From CAYMGM01 sp964390005 (GTDB lineage Bacteria > Pseudomonadota > Alphaproteobacteria > UBA9219): a DNA stretch of 46,286 bases. Every line of letters begins with the position of its first letter. Within the stretch, counting starts at the first letter, position 1. The position numbers and the translations under genes were made by a program. The notes beneath the pieces were generated by a model. That model saw only the letters and a program-made list of their open reading frames with translations, ran no database searches and was not told the DNA's origin. Positions 13,170 through 21,169 of the stretch are shown one piece after another. The stretch covers positions 1-46,286 of the forward strand of contig CAYMGM010000013.1 in assembly GCA_964390005.1 (NCBI GenBank), in the 5' to 3' direction.

Positions 13170-15760
13170 TCGCGCGCGCGCCTTGGCTTTCGTCTTGCGG
13201 CCGCTTGGGGCTTATGGCTCTTGCGGCTGGCGCAGGCATGGGGCGCGCCTCCGCCGCTTGGGCTGCAAGCGCAGCTCAAGACCAAGCGGGCGATTGGTTG
13301 GGGTTTTTGTTTTCAGGGAAAGGCCTTGCCGAAGCGGGAAGCACGGCGGGGCCTTTGCCTGTTTTGGCTGTAATCCTGCGGCAAGCTTTGGGCGCGTACA
13401 GTGTGACGATGCTTGTCGTTGCCGGGCTTTTATTGGCTTGGCAAGTTGCCTCGATGGTTGCCGAGACGGCGCATACGGGCGTTGTGATGGGGCGGCGGAC
13501 CAATCAACTTTGGGTGCCGCTGCGTTTTCTTTTCGGGATTTCTCTTCTCATGCCTTTGGGCGGCGGTCTGTGCGCCGGGCAGGCTTTAATCGTCAAAATT
13601 GCGCAACAGGGGTCGGCGGCAGCTAGCTCGCTTTGGCAGGATGCGCGCACGGGGCTTGGTTGGCAGTTTGGTGCGACAGCCGCGCCGCAGGCGCTGGATC
13701 CTTCGGGGCTTGCGCTTGCCGCGCTGGAGATGGAGACGTGCCGCGCGTTGTATCATCAAGCCTTTGCCGCGCATGCGAACGATCCCATTGTCGCCATGGC
13801 GGGCGATATGGCCGATTTTCAAAAAATGCCGGCCAGTGGTTTGGGTGACGAAAGCTGGATCTATACAAACAGCTTTTTCCCGCAAGCTTCTTTGTGTGGA
13901 GCCTATCGCTTTTACCCGATCGAGGCCGCCTCAGACGGAAAGGGCGAGGCGTGGGCCGAAGCCAGTCGCTTGATGACAGAACGGCTGGCGATGCAAAGCC
14001 GCATGGCGGCTGAGCGGTTACTGCCCTCTCTTGCTGGTGGGGCGCCGGGCGATACGGCTGCGCTGTCAGCCATCGTCAAAGAGCAAAGCGCCTTGTTAAA
14101 AGGACAAATGGCGCATCTTCAAAACAGTTTTATGCCGAAAGAACAAGAATCCAACGCGCAACGTGGATGGATCGAAAGCGGCTTTTTCTTATGGCAGCAA
14201 ATCAGCCGCCAGGTTGCCGCCGAAGATTTGGCACGCCGGACGTTACCGCGCGTGAGCCCGCCGCTTTTGGGGCATGCTGCTTTGACGCGCGGCGATTGGT
14301 TTGACGCCGCGCGGACCGAGCCGGGCTTGCGCACGCTTTTGCCGTCTCAGTTCGAGGCCTATGTTTCATTGTATGATCGCACGGCGCGTGGGTTGCGTCA
14401 GGCGCGCGCTTTTTTAGCGGCTCAGGCGGTCCGAGACGGTTTAACGCCACTGCCCGATCAACAAGATCTCGCCGACCGTCTGGCCGCTTTTGCTGATGCT
14501 AGCGCGGGCGTTTCCGCTTTGGATCGTTTGATGCGCCAAGGCGCGCAGGCTTTCGGTCTTTGGTCGCCGGATGGAAAAAACGGCGATCAAGTTTTTGGAG
14601 GTGGGCTTGAAGCTTTTTGGCAAAAGCCTTTTCAATTGTTGACGGCGCAAGGCGCGCATTTATGGCAATTTGGTCATTGGGCCTTTGGCGCTTTGGGACC
14701 TGCTTTGTTTCATCCAGCGACGGCGACGACGGGCTTTTTGTTCGCGCTTGAATCGTTGGCTTTTGTCTTTGCCGGGTTTTTGTTGCTTTACGTCGTGCCG
14801 TTTTTGCCGTTGCTGCGCTTTTTCATCGCGGTTATGGAATGGGGCGTTGCTGTTTTCAGCGGCATTGTCAGTTTGCCTTTGATTGCGCTTGCCCATTTAT
14901 ATCCGGCAGGCGAGGGTTTTTCCGGACCTGTGGCGCGGCGGGCTTACTGGCGGCTTTTGGCTCTTTTCCTTCAGCCGATGGCGATTGTCTTTGGCTTTAT
15001 CGGCGGGCTCGCGCTGTTTTGTTTGGCGGTGGCGCTTCTTTATGCCCTGCTGGGAGACGGTTTTGACGGTCAAGCAAGTTGGAGCCTTTGGGTCGTTTTG
15101 ACCGTGATCCGGGCCGTGTTTGTGACGGCCTTGGCTTCGGTCTGTTTTCTGGGCGTGACGCTGCTGCCGCGCTTGCTTTTGGTCTGGGTCGGCGGCGGCG
15201 ACTTGTCTGAATTGATTGTCCCTGCGCAACCAGGCGCGGCGGGCGCGCCTTCTGTCACCGTGACGCCGCTTTTGGGCGCGCCGCCAAGCGGCAGGGCTGG
15301 CCCTTCCAAGTCTTCTGCCGCGCCGTCGCCCCAAACAGCGCCCGCAGCACGTGCGCCCACGACCATGGAAGCGGCCTTGTTCCCTTCGGTTCATGAACAG
15401 CCCGCAGCAGCCGTTGTGATCGCCAAGGCCGCGGCCCGCGCCGAGGCGCGCGCAGAAGGCAAAGATGGCGCAAGTGCCGAGGCTATGGCCGCCGCAGGTG
15501 CTTCGCAAAGCGATCAAGCATATGTGCACACGCAGGCGATGAGCCGCCAAATCATCGGGGACGAGAAAACGGAAAAGCGCGCCGCTTCGGCTGGGTTGCT
15601 GCCGCCCCAGCCTTATGGCAAAGCGGAAAAAGAACAAACCGCAAAGCCCCCTGAACAAGAGCAGGCGGAAAAGAAAGCCCCATCTGCCGAACAATCGGCG
15701 GCGACAAAACAAGCGGAAGAGCGCGCCGTGCACGCAACAGAGAACAAAGACAAACCATGA
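13166..15760 (+). CDS. DotA/TraY-like polytopic membrane protein
   Basis: 864 residues. The N-terminus has a signal-like segment (to about residue 34), then membrane segments near 79-98 and 117-133, and the segment MGRRTNQLWVPLRFLFGISLLMPL...GQALIVKIAQQGSAAASSLW, which closely follows the DotA/TraY pattern of type IVB secretion and conjugation systems. A large polar domain (about 150-510) is followed by a cluster of membrane helices (about 515-680), with PFLPLLRFFIAVMEWGVAVFSGIVSLPLIALAHL as in DotA, and an Ala/Glu/Lys/Gln-rich tail (about 690-864). No other dot/icm or tra gene is present. It overlaps rsfS and rlmH by 4 bp on each side, so it is translationally coupled to both. Role unknown. 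Confidence 0.75.
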   Translation: MIARAPWLSSCGRLGLMALAAGAGMGRASAAWAASAAQDQAGDWLGFLFSGKGLAEAGSTAGPLPVLAVILRQALGAYSVTMLVVAGLLLAWQVASMVAETAHTGVVMGRRTNQLWVPLRFLFGISLLMPLGGGLCAGQALIVKIAQQGSAAASSLWQDARTGLGWQFGATAAPQALDPSGLALAALEMETCRALYHQAFAAHANDPIVAMAGDMADFQKMPASGLGDESWIYTNSFFPQASLCGAYRFYPIEAASDGKGEAWAEASRLMTERLAMQSRMAAERLLPSLAGGAPGDTAALSAIVKEQSALLKGQMAHLQNSFMPKEQESNAQRGWIESGFFLWQQISRQVAAEDLARRTLPRVSPPLLGHAALTRGDWFDAARTEPGLRTLLPSQFEAYVSLYDRTARGLRQARAFLAAQAVRDGLTPLPDQQDLADRLAAFADASAGVSALDRLMRQGAQAFGLWSPDGKNGDQVFGGGLEAFWQKPFQLLTAQGAHLWQFGHWAFGALGPALFHPATATTGFLFALESLAFVFAGFLLLYVVPFLPLLRFFIAVMEWGVAVFSGIVSLPLIALAHLYPAGEGFSGPVARRAYWRLLALFLQPMAIVFGFIGGLALFCLAVALLYALLGDGFDGQASWSLWVVLTVIRAVFVTALASVCFLGVTLLPRLLLVWVGGGDLSELIVPAQPGAAGAPSVTVTPLLGAPPSGRAGPSKSSAAPSPQTAPAARAPTTMEAALFPSVHEQPAAAVVIAKAAARAEARAEGKDGASAEAMAAAGASQSDQAYVHTQAMSRQIIGDEKTEKRAASAGLLPPQPYGKAEKEQTAKPPEQEQAEKKAPSAEQSAATKQAEERAVHATENKDKP

Positions 15761-16209
15761 AACTTGCCGTCCATGCCATCGCGCGCCTGCGCGGCCCTTT
15801 TGCCGAATTGGCCGACGATTATGCGCGTCGGATCACGAGCGGGCTGACGCAGCGCGAAATAACAGCGCCCACGCAAAAAGCCGAAGGCGAAGCGCTGCTT
15901 AAAAGCTTGCCTGCGGGGGCTTTCGTTGTTTTGCTGGACGAACGCGGCAAGGATCTAACCAGTCTGGCTTTCGCGGCCAAAATGAAACAATGGGAAGAAC
16001 TCGGCAAAGCCGATCTTGTCTTTATCATCGGTGGGGCCGATGGCGTCACGCAAGCGGTCAAAGATCGCGCGGATTTTCTTTTGGGGCTGGGGGCCAAAAC
16101 TTGGCCGCATAAATTGGTGCGCGTGATGTTGATCGAGCAGATCTATCGCGCGCAGCAAATCAATGCCGGGCATCCCTATCACCGCGAAGGTTCTCGTCAT
16201 TCGACTTAA
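15757..16209 (+). CDS. rlmH: 23S rRNA pseudouridine-1915 N3-methyltransferase RlmH
   Basis: SPOUT-class methyltransferase that modifies 23S rRNA helix 69 on assembled ribosomes. Motifs: VVLLDERGKDLTS, FIIGGADGV (SAM knot), and the C-terminal HKLVRVMLIEQIYRAQQINAGHPYHR. Homologues end at about HPYHR/E; here six more residues (GSRHST) follow, and these codons lie within the left arm of a 141-bp palindrome (16195-16335). The start overlaps the DotA-like gene by 4 bp. The rsfS-rlmH neighbourhood is normal, but the gene between them is not. Confidence 0.94.
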   Translation: MKLAVHAIARLRGPFAELADDYARRITSGLTQREITAPTQKAEGEALLKSLPAGAFVVLLDERGKDLTSLAFAAKMKQWEELGKADLVFIIGGADGVTQAVKDRADFLLGLGAKTWPHKLVRVMLIEQIYRAQQINAGHPYHREGSRHST

Positions 16210-16335
16210 GAACGGGACGGGGCTGCAAAGGGCCTTTGTCTGCGTTCCGCTGCGCACGTACGAAAGGTACGCTTGCGCTGCGGTACTCTACAAAAACCCT
16301 TTTCGCCTACCGTCTCGTCCTTCATTCAAACGACG
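16195..16335. repeat. 141-bp imperfect palindrome at the rlmH 3-prime end
   Basis: Left arm begins CGTCATTCGACTTAAG and runs through ACGGGACGG and AAAGGGCCTTTGT; right arm mirrors it with ACAAAAACCC, CCGTCTCGTCC and ends ATTCAAACGACG. The outer 26 bp of the arms match at 20 positions; the centre holds GTACG-aaag-GTACGC flanked by two CGCTGCG motifs. It resembles a small miniature element or a very long hairpin. It contributes the last codons and the stop of rlmH. Confidence 0.6.
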
Positions 16336-16397
16336 AAGGAATCAAAAGGTTAAGGATGAATTTATCTCGCGCTGGGCGGTAAAGGGCGTTAGGACTG

Positions 16398-16424
16398 AAG
16401 CGAACCTCAGACTGATTCGCTTTT
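16398..16424 (+). terminator. Hairpin with T tract before recQ
   Basis: AAGCGAA (16398-16404) and TTCGCTT (16416-16422), 7-bp stem with an 11-nt loop, followed by TTG. Possible weak terminator of the rsfS-rlmH transcript; it ends 5 nt before the recQ start codon. Confidence 0.4.
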
Positions 16425-16428
16425 GTCC

Positions 16429-18273
16429 ATGACCTCTTCTTTGCCATCGCCTTTTGACGTTTTGCGCGCGACCTTTGGGTACAGCGCCTTTCGCGGTCAG
16501 CAGGAAGAGATTATTCAGCATGTCACCGCGGGCGGCGACGCTTTGGTGCTGATGCCGACGGGCGGGGGTAAATCGCTTTGCTATCAAGTTCCGGCTTTGT
16601 GTCGTCCGGGGATGGCGCTGGTTATCTCGCCGCTTGTGGCTTTGATGCGCGATCAGGTCGAAGCCTTGCGCCAGCTTGGCGTGCGTGCGGCGGCGCTGAA
16701 TGCGACGCTGGCCCCGGATGAAGCGCGTTCGGTCTGGGGGCAGATCCGCGGCGGCAAGCTGGACCTTCTTTATATTGCGCCCGAGCGTCTTTTGATGGAA
16801 GGCACGCTGGCGATGCTGCAAACGTGCCCGCTGTCGTTGATCGCAATTGACGAAGCGCATTGCGTCTCGCAATGGGGGCATGATTTCCGGCCCGAATATC
16901 TTCAGCTTTCGACGTTAAAAGATTTGTTTCCGGGCGTGCCGCGCTTGGCGCTGACCGCCACGGCCGATGGCCCCACACAGCGCGAAATCGTGCGCGGTTT
17001 GGGCCTGCAAGACGGGCGCGTTTTCATCGCTAGTTTCGACCGCCCCAATATACGTTATACGATCACGCCTAAAAGCGGGCCGCGCGCGCAGCTTTTGGCG
17101 TTTTTAAAAGATCATCCGGGGCAGGCGGGCATTGTCTATGCCATGTCGCGCGCGCGGGTCGAAGAAGTCGCGGCAGCGTTGGCGGCGGCGGGGATCAAAG
17201 CGCTGCCCTATCATGCGGGTCTGCCGCCCGAGGTCCGCGCGAAGAACCAAGACCTCTTTTTAAAAGATGACGGCGTCGTGATGGTCGCGACGATCGCCTT
17301 TGGGATGGGGATCGACAAACCCGACGTGCGCTTTGTCGTGCATCTGGACTTGCCAAAAAGTATCGAGGCTTATTACCAAGAAACGGGCCGCGCCGGGCGC
17401 GATGGCCTGCCCGCCGAGGCGCTGCTTCTTTTCGGTTTGCAAGACGTTGTCCGCCTGCGCCAGATGATTGACGCGGGCGAAGCGGATGAAGCGCGCAAGC
17501 GGGTCGAGCGGAACAAGCTGGAAGCCTTGATCGCCTATTGCACGGGGGCCAAGTGTCGGCGGCAGGTTTTGCTGGGCTATTTCGGCGAAGTCATGGATCA
17601 GCCCTGCGGGTCTTGCGATATCTGCCAAAATCCGCCTCAAATGTTCGATGGCACGCTGGCCGCGCAAAAAGCTTTGTCTTGCGCTTGGCGCACGGGGCAA
17701 CGGTTTGGCGCGGCGCATTTGACCGACATTTTGATCGGGGCGGATACCGACCGCATGCGCGATCTGGGGCACAACAATGTCTCGACCTATGGGATTGGTA
17801 AAGAATATGGCCGCACGACATGGCGGCATATTTTCCGGCAATTGGTTGTGCAGGGCCTGCTGGTCCCCGATCTTGAAGGGCATGGCAGTCTGCGTCTGGG
17901 GGACGAGCAGCTTTGCCGGGCCGTTTTGCGCGGCGAAAAGGAAGTTTGGCTGACCGAAGACGTGACCGAGAACCTGCGGGCCGAGTCGCGGCGCAAAAAG
18001 CGCGACAAAGCGGGCACGGCGGCGCTTTTGGACGATACCGAGGTTGCCGCGCTGTTCGAGCGGCTGCGGGCCCTGCGTTTACAGCTGGCGCAGCGCCAAA
18101 ATGTGCCGCCTTACGTCATTTTTCACGATACAACGTTGATTGCGCTGGCCCGTTTGCGCCCCCGTACTCCCGCGGATATGGCCCGCGTCCCCGGTATTGG
18201 CGAAGCGAAATTGCAGCGCTATGCAGATGTTTTCTTAGAAGTTTTAAACGATCCGGCTGCCGAAGCCGCCTAA
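16429..18273 (+). CDS. recQ: ATP-dependent DNA helicase RecQ
   Basis: 3-prime to 5-prime helicase of recombination and repair. 614 residues from ATG 16429. Motifs in order: FGYSAFRGQQEEII (Q motif), MPTGGGKSLCYQVPAL (Walker A), IDEAHCVSQWGHDFRPEY (DEAH plus aromatic loop), QETGRAGRDG (motif VI), the RQC zinc site CRRQVLLGYFGE...CGSCDIC, and a C-terminal HRDC domain with PRTPADMARVPGIGEAKLQRYADVFLEVL. No Shine-Dalgarno is visible before the ATG and a hairpin sits in front of it, so expression may be low or linked to the upstream transcript. Confidence 0.96.
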   Translation: MTSSLPSPFDVLRATFGYSAFRGQQEEIIQHVTAGGDALVLMPTGGGKSLCYQVPALCRPGMALVISPLVALMRDQVEALRQLGVRAAALNATLAPDEARSVWGQIRGGKLDLLYIAPERLLMEGTLAMLQTCPLSLIAIDEAHCVSQWGHDFRPEYLQLSTLKDLFPGVPRLALTATADGPTQREIVRGLGLQDGRVFIASFDRPNIRYTITPKSGPRAQLLAFLKDHPGQAGIVYAMSRARVEEVAAALAAAGIKALPYHAGLPPEVRAKNQDLFLKDDGVVMVATIAFGMGIDKPDVRFVVHLDLPKSIEAYYQETGRAGRDGLPAEALLLFGLQDVVRLRQMIDAGEADEARKRVERNKLEALIAYCTGAKCRRQVLLGYFGEVMDQPCGSCDICQNPPQMFDGTLAAQKALSCAWRTGQRFGAAHLTDILIGADTDRMRDLGHNNVSTYGIGKEYGRTTWRHIFRQLVVQGLLVPDLEGHGSLRLGDEQLCRAVLRGEKEVWLTEDVTENLRAESRRKKRDKAGTAALLDDTEVAALFERLRALRLQLAQRQNVPPYVIFHDTTLIALARLRPRTPADMARVPGIGEAKLQRYADVFLEVLNDPAAEAA

Positions 18274-18290
18274 GGAAAGCTTTTGGGCGC

Positions 18291-18335
18291 GGCCCCCCCT
18301 TGCGTTTGCCGTCAAGGTGAGGCAAGAAAGGGGCC
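18291..18335 (+). terminator. GC-rich hairpin after recQ
   Basis: GGCCCCCCTTGC pairs with GCAAGaaAGGGGCC around the loop near 18303-18319. No T run follows, so it is a hairpin with possible transcript-end function rather than a clear intrinsic terminator. Confidence 0.45.
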
Positions 18336-18373
18336 TTGAACGATAGACGTATGAAAAGGGATGGAAACTGCCC

Positions 18374-19153
18374 ATGTCTCCAGGGCTTGCCGATCTTCTC
18401 CGTACCATCAAAAACCCCGCGCTGGTCTTCTTTATGGCGTGGAGCGATGTGCGCGCGCGCTATAAACGCAGTGTTCTGGGCCCGCTATGGATTACGCTCA
18501 GCACCGCCATCGGCGTGATCGGCCTTGGCTTTATTTGGAGCGAATTGTTCAAAATGGACCGCCAGTCCTATGTGCCGATGCTCTCGATCGGCCTTATCCT
18601 GTGGCAATTTATCTCGGGCAGCATTACCGAGTCGACGACGGTCTTTACGCGCCAAGCCAATTTGATCCGTAATCTCGATTTGCCGATTTCCTTTCATCCG
18701 GCCCAACTTTTGCTGCGCCAGATCATCAATTTGGCTCATAACATTCCGCTTTTCTTTTTGGTCGTTTTGTTTTTGGGCGTCCCGCTGCGGCCTGTGATGT
18801 TGCTTGCGATCCCGGCGCTTCTTTTGGTTTTTGCCAATTTATTCTGGATGGTCTTGCTGGTTGGCATGCTGGGGGCACGCTTCCGCGATTTGGAATATCT
18901 TATCAATATGATGATGCCGCTGGTTATGTTCTTTACGCCTGTCATGTATCGGGCCAGCGCGCTGCCTTTCAGCGGTAAAATCCTTTGGCTGAACCCGTTC
19001 GCGCATATGATTGAGCTATTGCGCGTGCCGTTGCTGGGCGATATGCCGTCGCTTTTCCTTGTCGCCGCGAATGTCGGTCTTTTGGTCGTTGGCGGCGGTT
19101 TGACGCTTTATATGTTCCATAAAAAACGCGACCGCGTCGCTTTGTGGGTGTGA
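18374..19153 (+). CDS. ABC-2 type polysaccharide export permease (Wzm/KpsM-like)
   Basis: Inner-membrane subunit of an exporter for a cell-surface glycan. 259 residues with six hydrophobic segments; the N-terminal WSDVRARYKRSVLGPLWITL is the typical cytoplasmic helix and signature of the O-antigen and capsule exporter family, and the C-terminus has LNPFAHMIELLRVPLLG before the last helix. The ATPase gene begins just after it (6 nt). No glycosyltransferase or capsule gene is close by in the window, so the substrate cannot be named. Confidence 0.88.
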   Translation: MSPGLADLLRTIKNPALVFFMAWSDVRARYKRSVLGPLWITLSTAIGVIGLGFIWSELFKMDRQSYVPMLSIGLILWQFISGSITESTTVFTRQANLIRNLDLPISFHPAQLLLRQIINLAHNIPLFFLVVLFLGVPLRPVMLLAIPALLLVFANLFWMVLLVGMLGARFRDLEYLINMMMPLVMFFTPVMYRASALPFSGKILWLNPFAHMIELLRVPLLGDMPSLFLVAANVGLLVVGGGLTLYMFHKKRDRVALWV

Positions 19154-19158
19154 CGGCC

Positions 19159-19893
19159 ATGCAATCTTATCTCAAATTCGATAACGTCACGGTTCAATAC
19201 CCCATCTATAACAGCCATGCCATGTCGATCCGCAACCATCTGGTGCGTATCAGCACGGGCGGGCGTATCGAAAGCGAAGCCGGGCATATCCAAATCGTCA
19301 CGGCTTTAAAAAACGTTTCGTTTGAGATTAACCACGGCGACGCGGTGGCCTTGATCGGCCATAACGGCGCCGGGAAATCGACGATGCTGCGCACCATGGC
19401 CGGGGTTTATGTGCCGGTGGCGGGGCAGGTGACGCGCCAAGGGCGCGTGGCGACGATGCTGGATCTGGGCGCGGGCATGGACCCTGAATTGTCGGGCTAT
19501 GAGAACATTACGCGCATGTCGATGCTTTTGGGGCTGAACAAGACGCAGATCAAAGACAACATCGCCGAGATTGAATCTTTTACGCAGCTTGGCGATTTTC
19601 TTGAGCTTCCGGTTCGCACCTATTCATCGGGCATGGCGACGCGCTTGATGTTTGCCGTCGCGACATCGACCAAGCCCGATATCTTGCTGGTGGACGAAGT
19701 TTTCGGCACTGGCGACGCCGAGTTCCAAGCCAAAGCCAAAGAGCGCATGGAGGCGCTTATTCGCTCGGTAGGCATTTTTGTGTTTGCCTCGCATAACAAC
19801 GCGATGGTCCGGCAATATTGCAACCGGTTCTTTTATCTGGAACACGGCACCGTGCGCGAAATCTCGGCTGACGAGATCCCGGCGGATAATTGA
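19159..19893 (+). CDS. ABC transporter ATPase for polysaccharide export (Wzt/KpsT-like)
   Basis: Energises the permease encoded just upstream. 244 residues from ATG 19159; longer frames from a GTG at 19144 overlap the permease. Motifs: GHNGAGKST (Walker A), YSSGMATRLMFA (signature in the variant form of this subfamily), ILLVDEVFGTGD (Walker B) and ASHN (H-loop). It ends soon after the ATPase domain, so it has no C-terminal sugar-binding domain of the Wzt O-antigen type; KpsT-like or Wzt without substrate recognition fits better. Confidence 0.9.
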   Translation: MQSYLKFDNVTVQYPIYNSHAMSIRNHLVRISTGGRIESEAGHIQIVTALKNVSFEINHGDAVALIGHNGAGKSTMLRTMAGVYVPVAGQVTRQGRVATMLDLGAGMDPELSGYENITRMSMLLGLNKTQIKDNIAEIESFTQLGDFLELPVRTYSSGMATRLMFAVATSTKPDILLVDEVFGTGDAEFQAKAKERMEALIRSVGIFVFASHNNAMVRQYCNRFFYLEHGTVREISADEIPADN

Positions 19894-19904
19894 TCCGTGA
19901 TGCG

Positions 19905-20357
19905 TTATTTTTTTGACGAATCAGTCTTCGTTTGTTTTTTGACTCGTTGGGGAAGGCGAAGCATTTGTATAATGACGCCAAAAGCTACCGTTCCGCCCAA
20001 TGCGACAACGGCTGATGTATAGCCCTGTTGCGCGCAGAAGATGATGCCAGCGATGAGAAAGGTAAAGGCAAGGAAGCCCGCAATAAGTGAGGCCTTTATT
20101 TGCCAAGTTTCTGTTGCTGTCCGTGCTTCAATGACAGCATGGCGATGTATCTGTTCTTTTTCTGATAGGCAAAGAACGCGCTCGGCTCCACCGGGAATGA
20201 TCTCTTCTATTTGTCTTAGATAATCTGCGGGAGGCGTTGGGCCTTGATAGACTTGTGCAACAAAGGCTTCGCGGTGCAGGGCGGTTGTCCCTCGCGATAT
20301 GGAATTCTCGATGTCAGAAGGCGAGGTATTCGTCAGCGGTTGATCTGTTTCAGTCAT
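19905..20357 (-). CDS. DUF2335 family membrane protein
   Basis: 150 residues. The segment QVYQGPTPPADYLRQIEEIIPGGAERVLCLSEKEQIHRHAVIEARTATETWQIKAS (described as residues about 35-90) is the DUF2335 pattern, followed by two membrane helices (about 90-110 and 115-135) and a basic tail. Function unknown. It is preceded 2 nt upstream by a small gene of 77 codons, making a two-gene unit. Base composition is lower in GC than the flanking suf and export genes, which may point to transfer. Confidence 0.8.
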   Translation of the reverse strand: MTETDQPLTNTSPSDIENSISRGTTALHREAFVAQVYQGPTPPADYLRQIEEIIPGGAERVLCLSEKEQIHRHAVIEARTATETWQIKASLIAGFLAFTFLIAGIIFCAQQGYTSAVVALGGTVAFGVIIQMLRLPQRVKKQTKTDSSKK

Positions 20358-20359
20358 TT

Positions 20360-20593
20360 TTAAAGATTCAAGGATAGTTGCCGTGAGTCGGAAACATTGG
20401 CGGTCTTTAATACTTCTTCAATGGCTTTTTGGACATCCCCTCTTAAAGCAATTGAATCCGCTTCAAAAGAATCGTCTTCCAAATCGGAAAAGGGGGTAAG
20501 AGGCGCAAAGGGAAGGGTAAACGCCGTAAAACCTCTTAAAAAAGAGGCTAGGGGCGAAGGATAGAGCGGTGCCTGATCTGACAATAACAACAT
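20360..20593 (-). CDS. Small hypothetical protein upstream of DUF2335 gene
   Basis: 77 residues, not recognised. The N-terminal half is hydrophobic and Pro/Phe-rich (PLYPSPLASFLRGFTAFTLPFAPLTPF), the second half acidic (DLEDDSFEADS) then helical. The stop is 2 nt before the DUF2335 start, so the two are surely cotranscribed. No Shine-Dalgarno, but GTGGCA and TATTAT boxes at 18-bp spacing end 6 nt before the ATG, which would suit a leaderless transcript. Confidence 0.55.
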   Translation of the reverse strand: MLLLSDQAPLYPSPLASFLRGFTAFTLPFAPLTPFSDLEDDSFEADSIALRGDVQKAIEEVLKTANVSDSRQLSLNL

Positions 20594-20751
20594 GTTGCTA
20601 TAATATCAATCTAGGTAAAGAGATGCCACATAAAAAAGAATAGCAGAATCAACCGATAAGTTAAATTCCCGTTGACTCTGAAATCTTAAAGGTTCATTAA
20701 AAAGGACCAAATAGATACTATATTCAGCAGATTCGGCGGGAGGCTCTTTTC

Positions 20752-21159
20752 ATGATCCGGCTCAGCAAGTTGGCGGATTACGCCTTTATCCTTTTGACTC
20801 AAATGGCGATGGATGCCCCCAAGGCTGCGGCGGCTTCGGATCTGTCGGCCTCCACCCAGTTGCCGCTGCCAACGGTTGCCAAGATTATGAAAATGCTTGC
20901 CAAAGGCGGTGTCGTGACGGCGCAGCGCGGGGCGACGGGTGGCTATCGTTTGGCGGCCAGTGTGACCGATACCAGCATTGCCTCGATTATCGAGGCGGTG
21001 GACGGGCCCATTGCTTTGACCGATTGCGTGCGCGGTAGCGGCGATCAGGGTTGCGCGGCCAGTGGGGTTTGCCCGATGCGTCAAGGCTGGACCAAGGTCA
21101 ATCAAGCGATCAAAACGGGGCTGGAAGGCGTGACCTTGGCCGATCTGATGGAATGTTAA
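20752..21159 (+). CDS. iscR: Rrf2/IscR-type Fe-S regulator of the suf operon
   Basis: Transcription factor that reports Fe-S cluster status. 135 residues: an N-terminal winged helix (MIRLSKLADYAFILLTQMA, then TQLPLPTVAKIMKMLAKGGVV and RGATGGYRLA) and three cysteines, C92, C101 and C107, placed like the cluster ligands of IscR. A GGGAGG site lies 9 nt before the ATG. First gene of the suf operon, so autoregulation is likely. A TTGACT box lies at 20672-20677; a defined operator could not be read. Name by family; SufR-like naming would serve equally. Confidence 0.88.
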   Translation: MIRLSKLADYAFILLTQMAMDAPKAAAASDLSASTQLPLPTVAKIMKMLAKGGVVTAQRGATGGYRLAASVTDTSIASIIEAVDGPIALTDCVRGSGDQGCAASGVCPMRQGWTKVNQAIKTGLEGVTLADLMEC

Positions 21160-21169
21160 GAGGCGCGTC

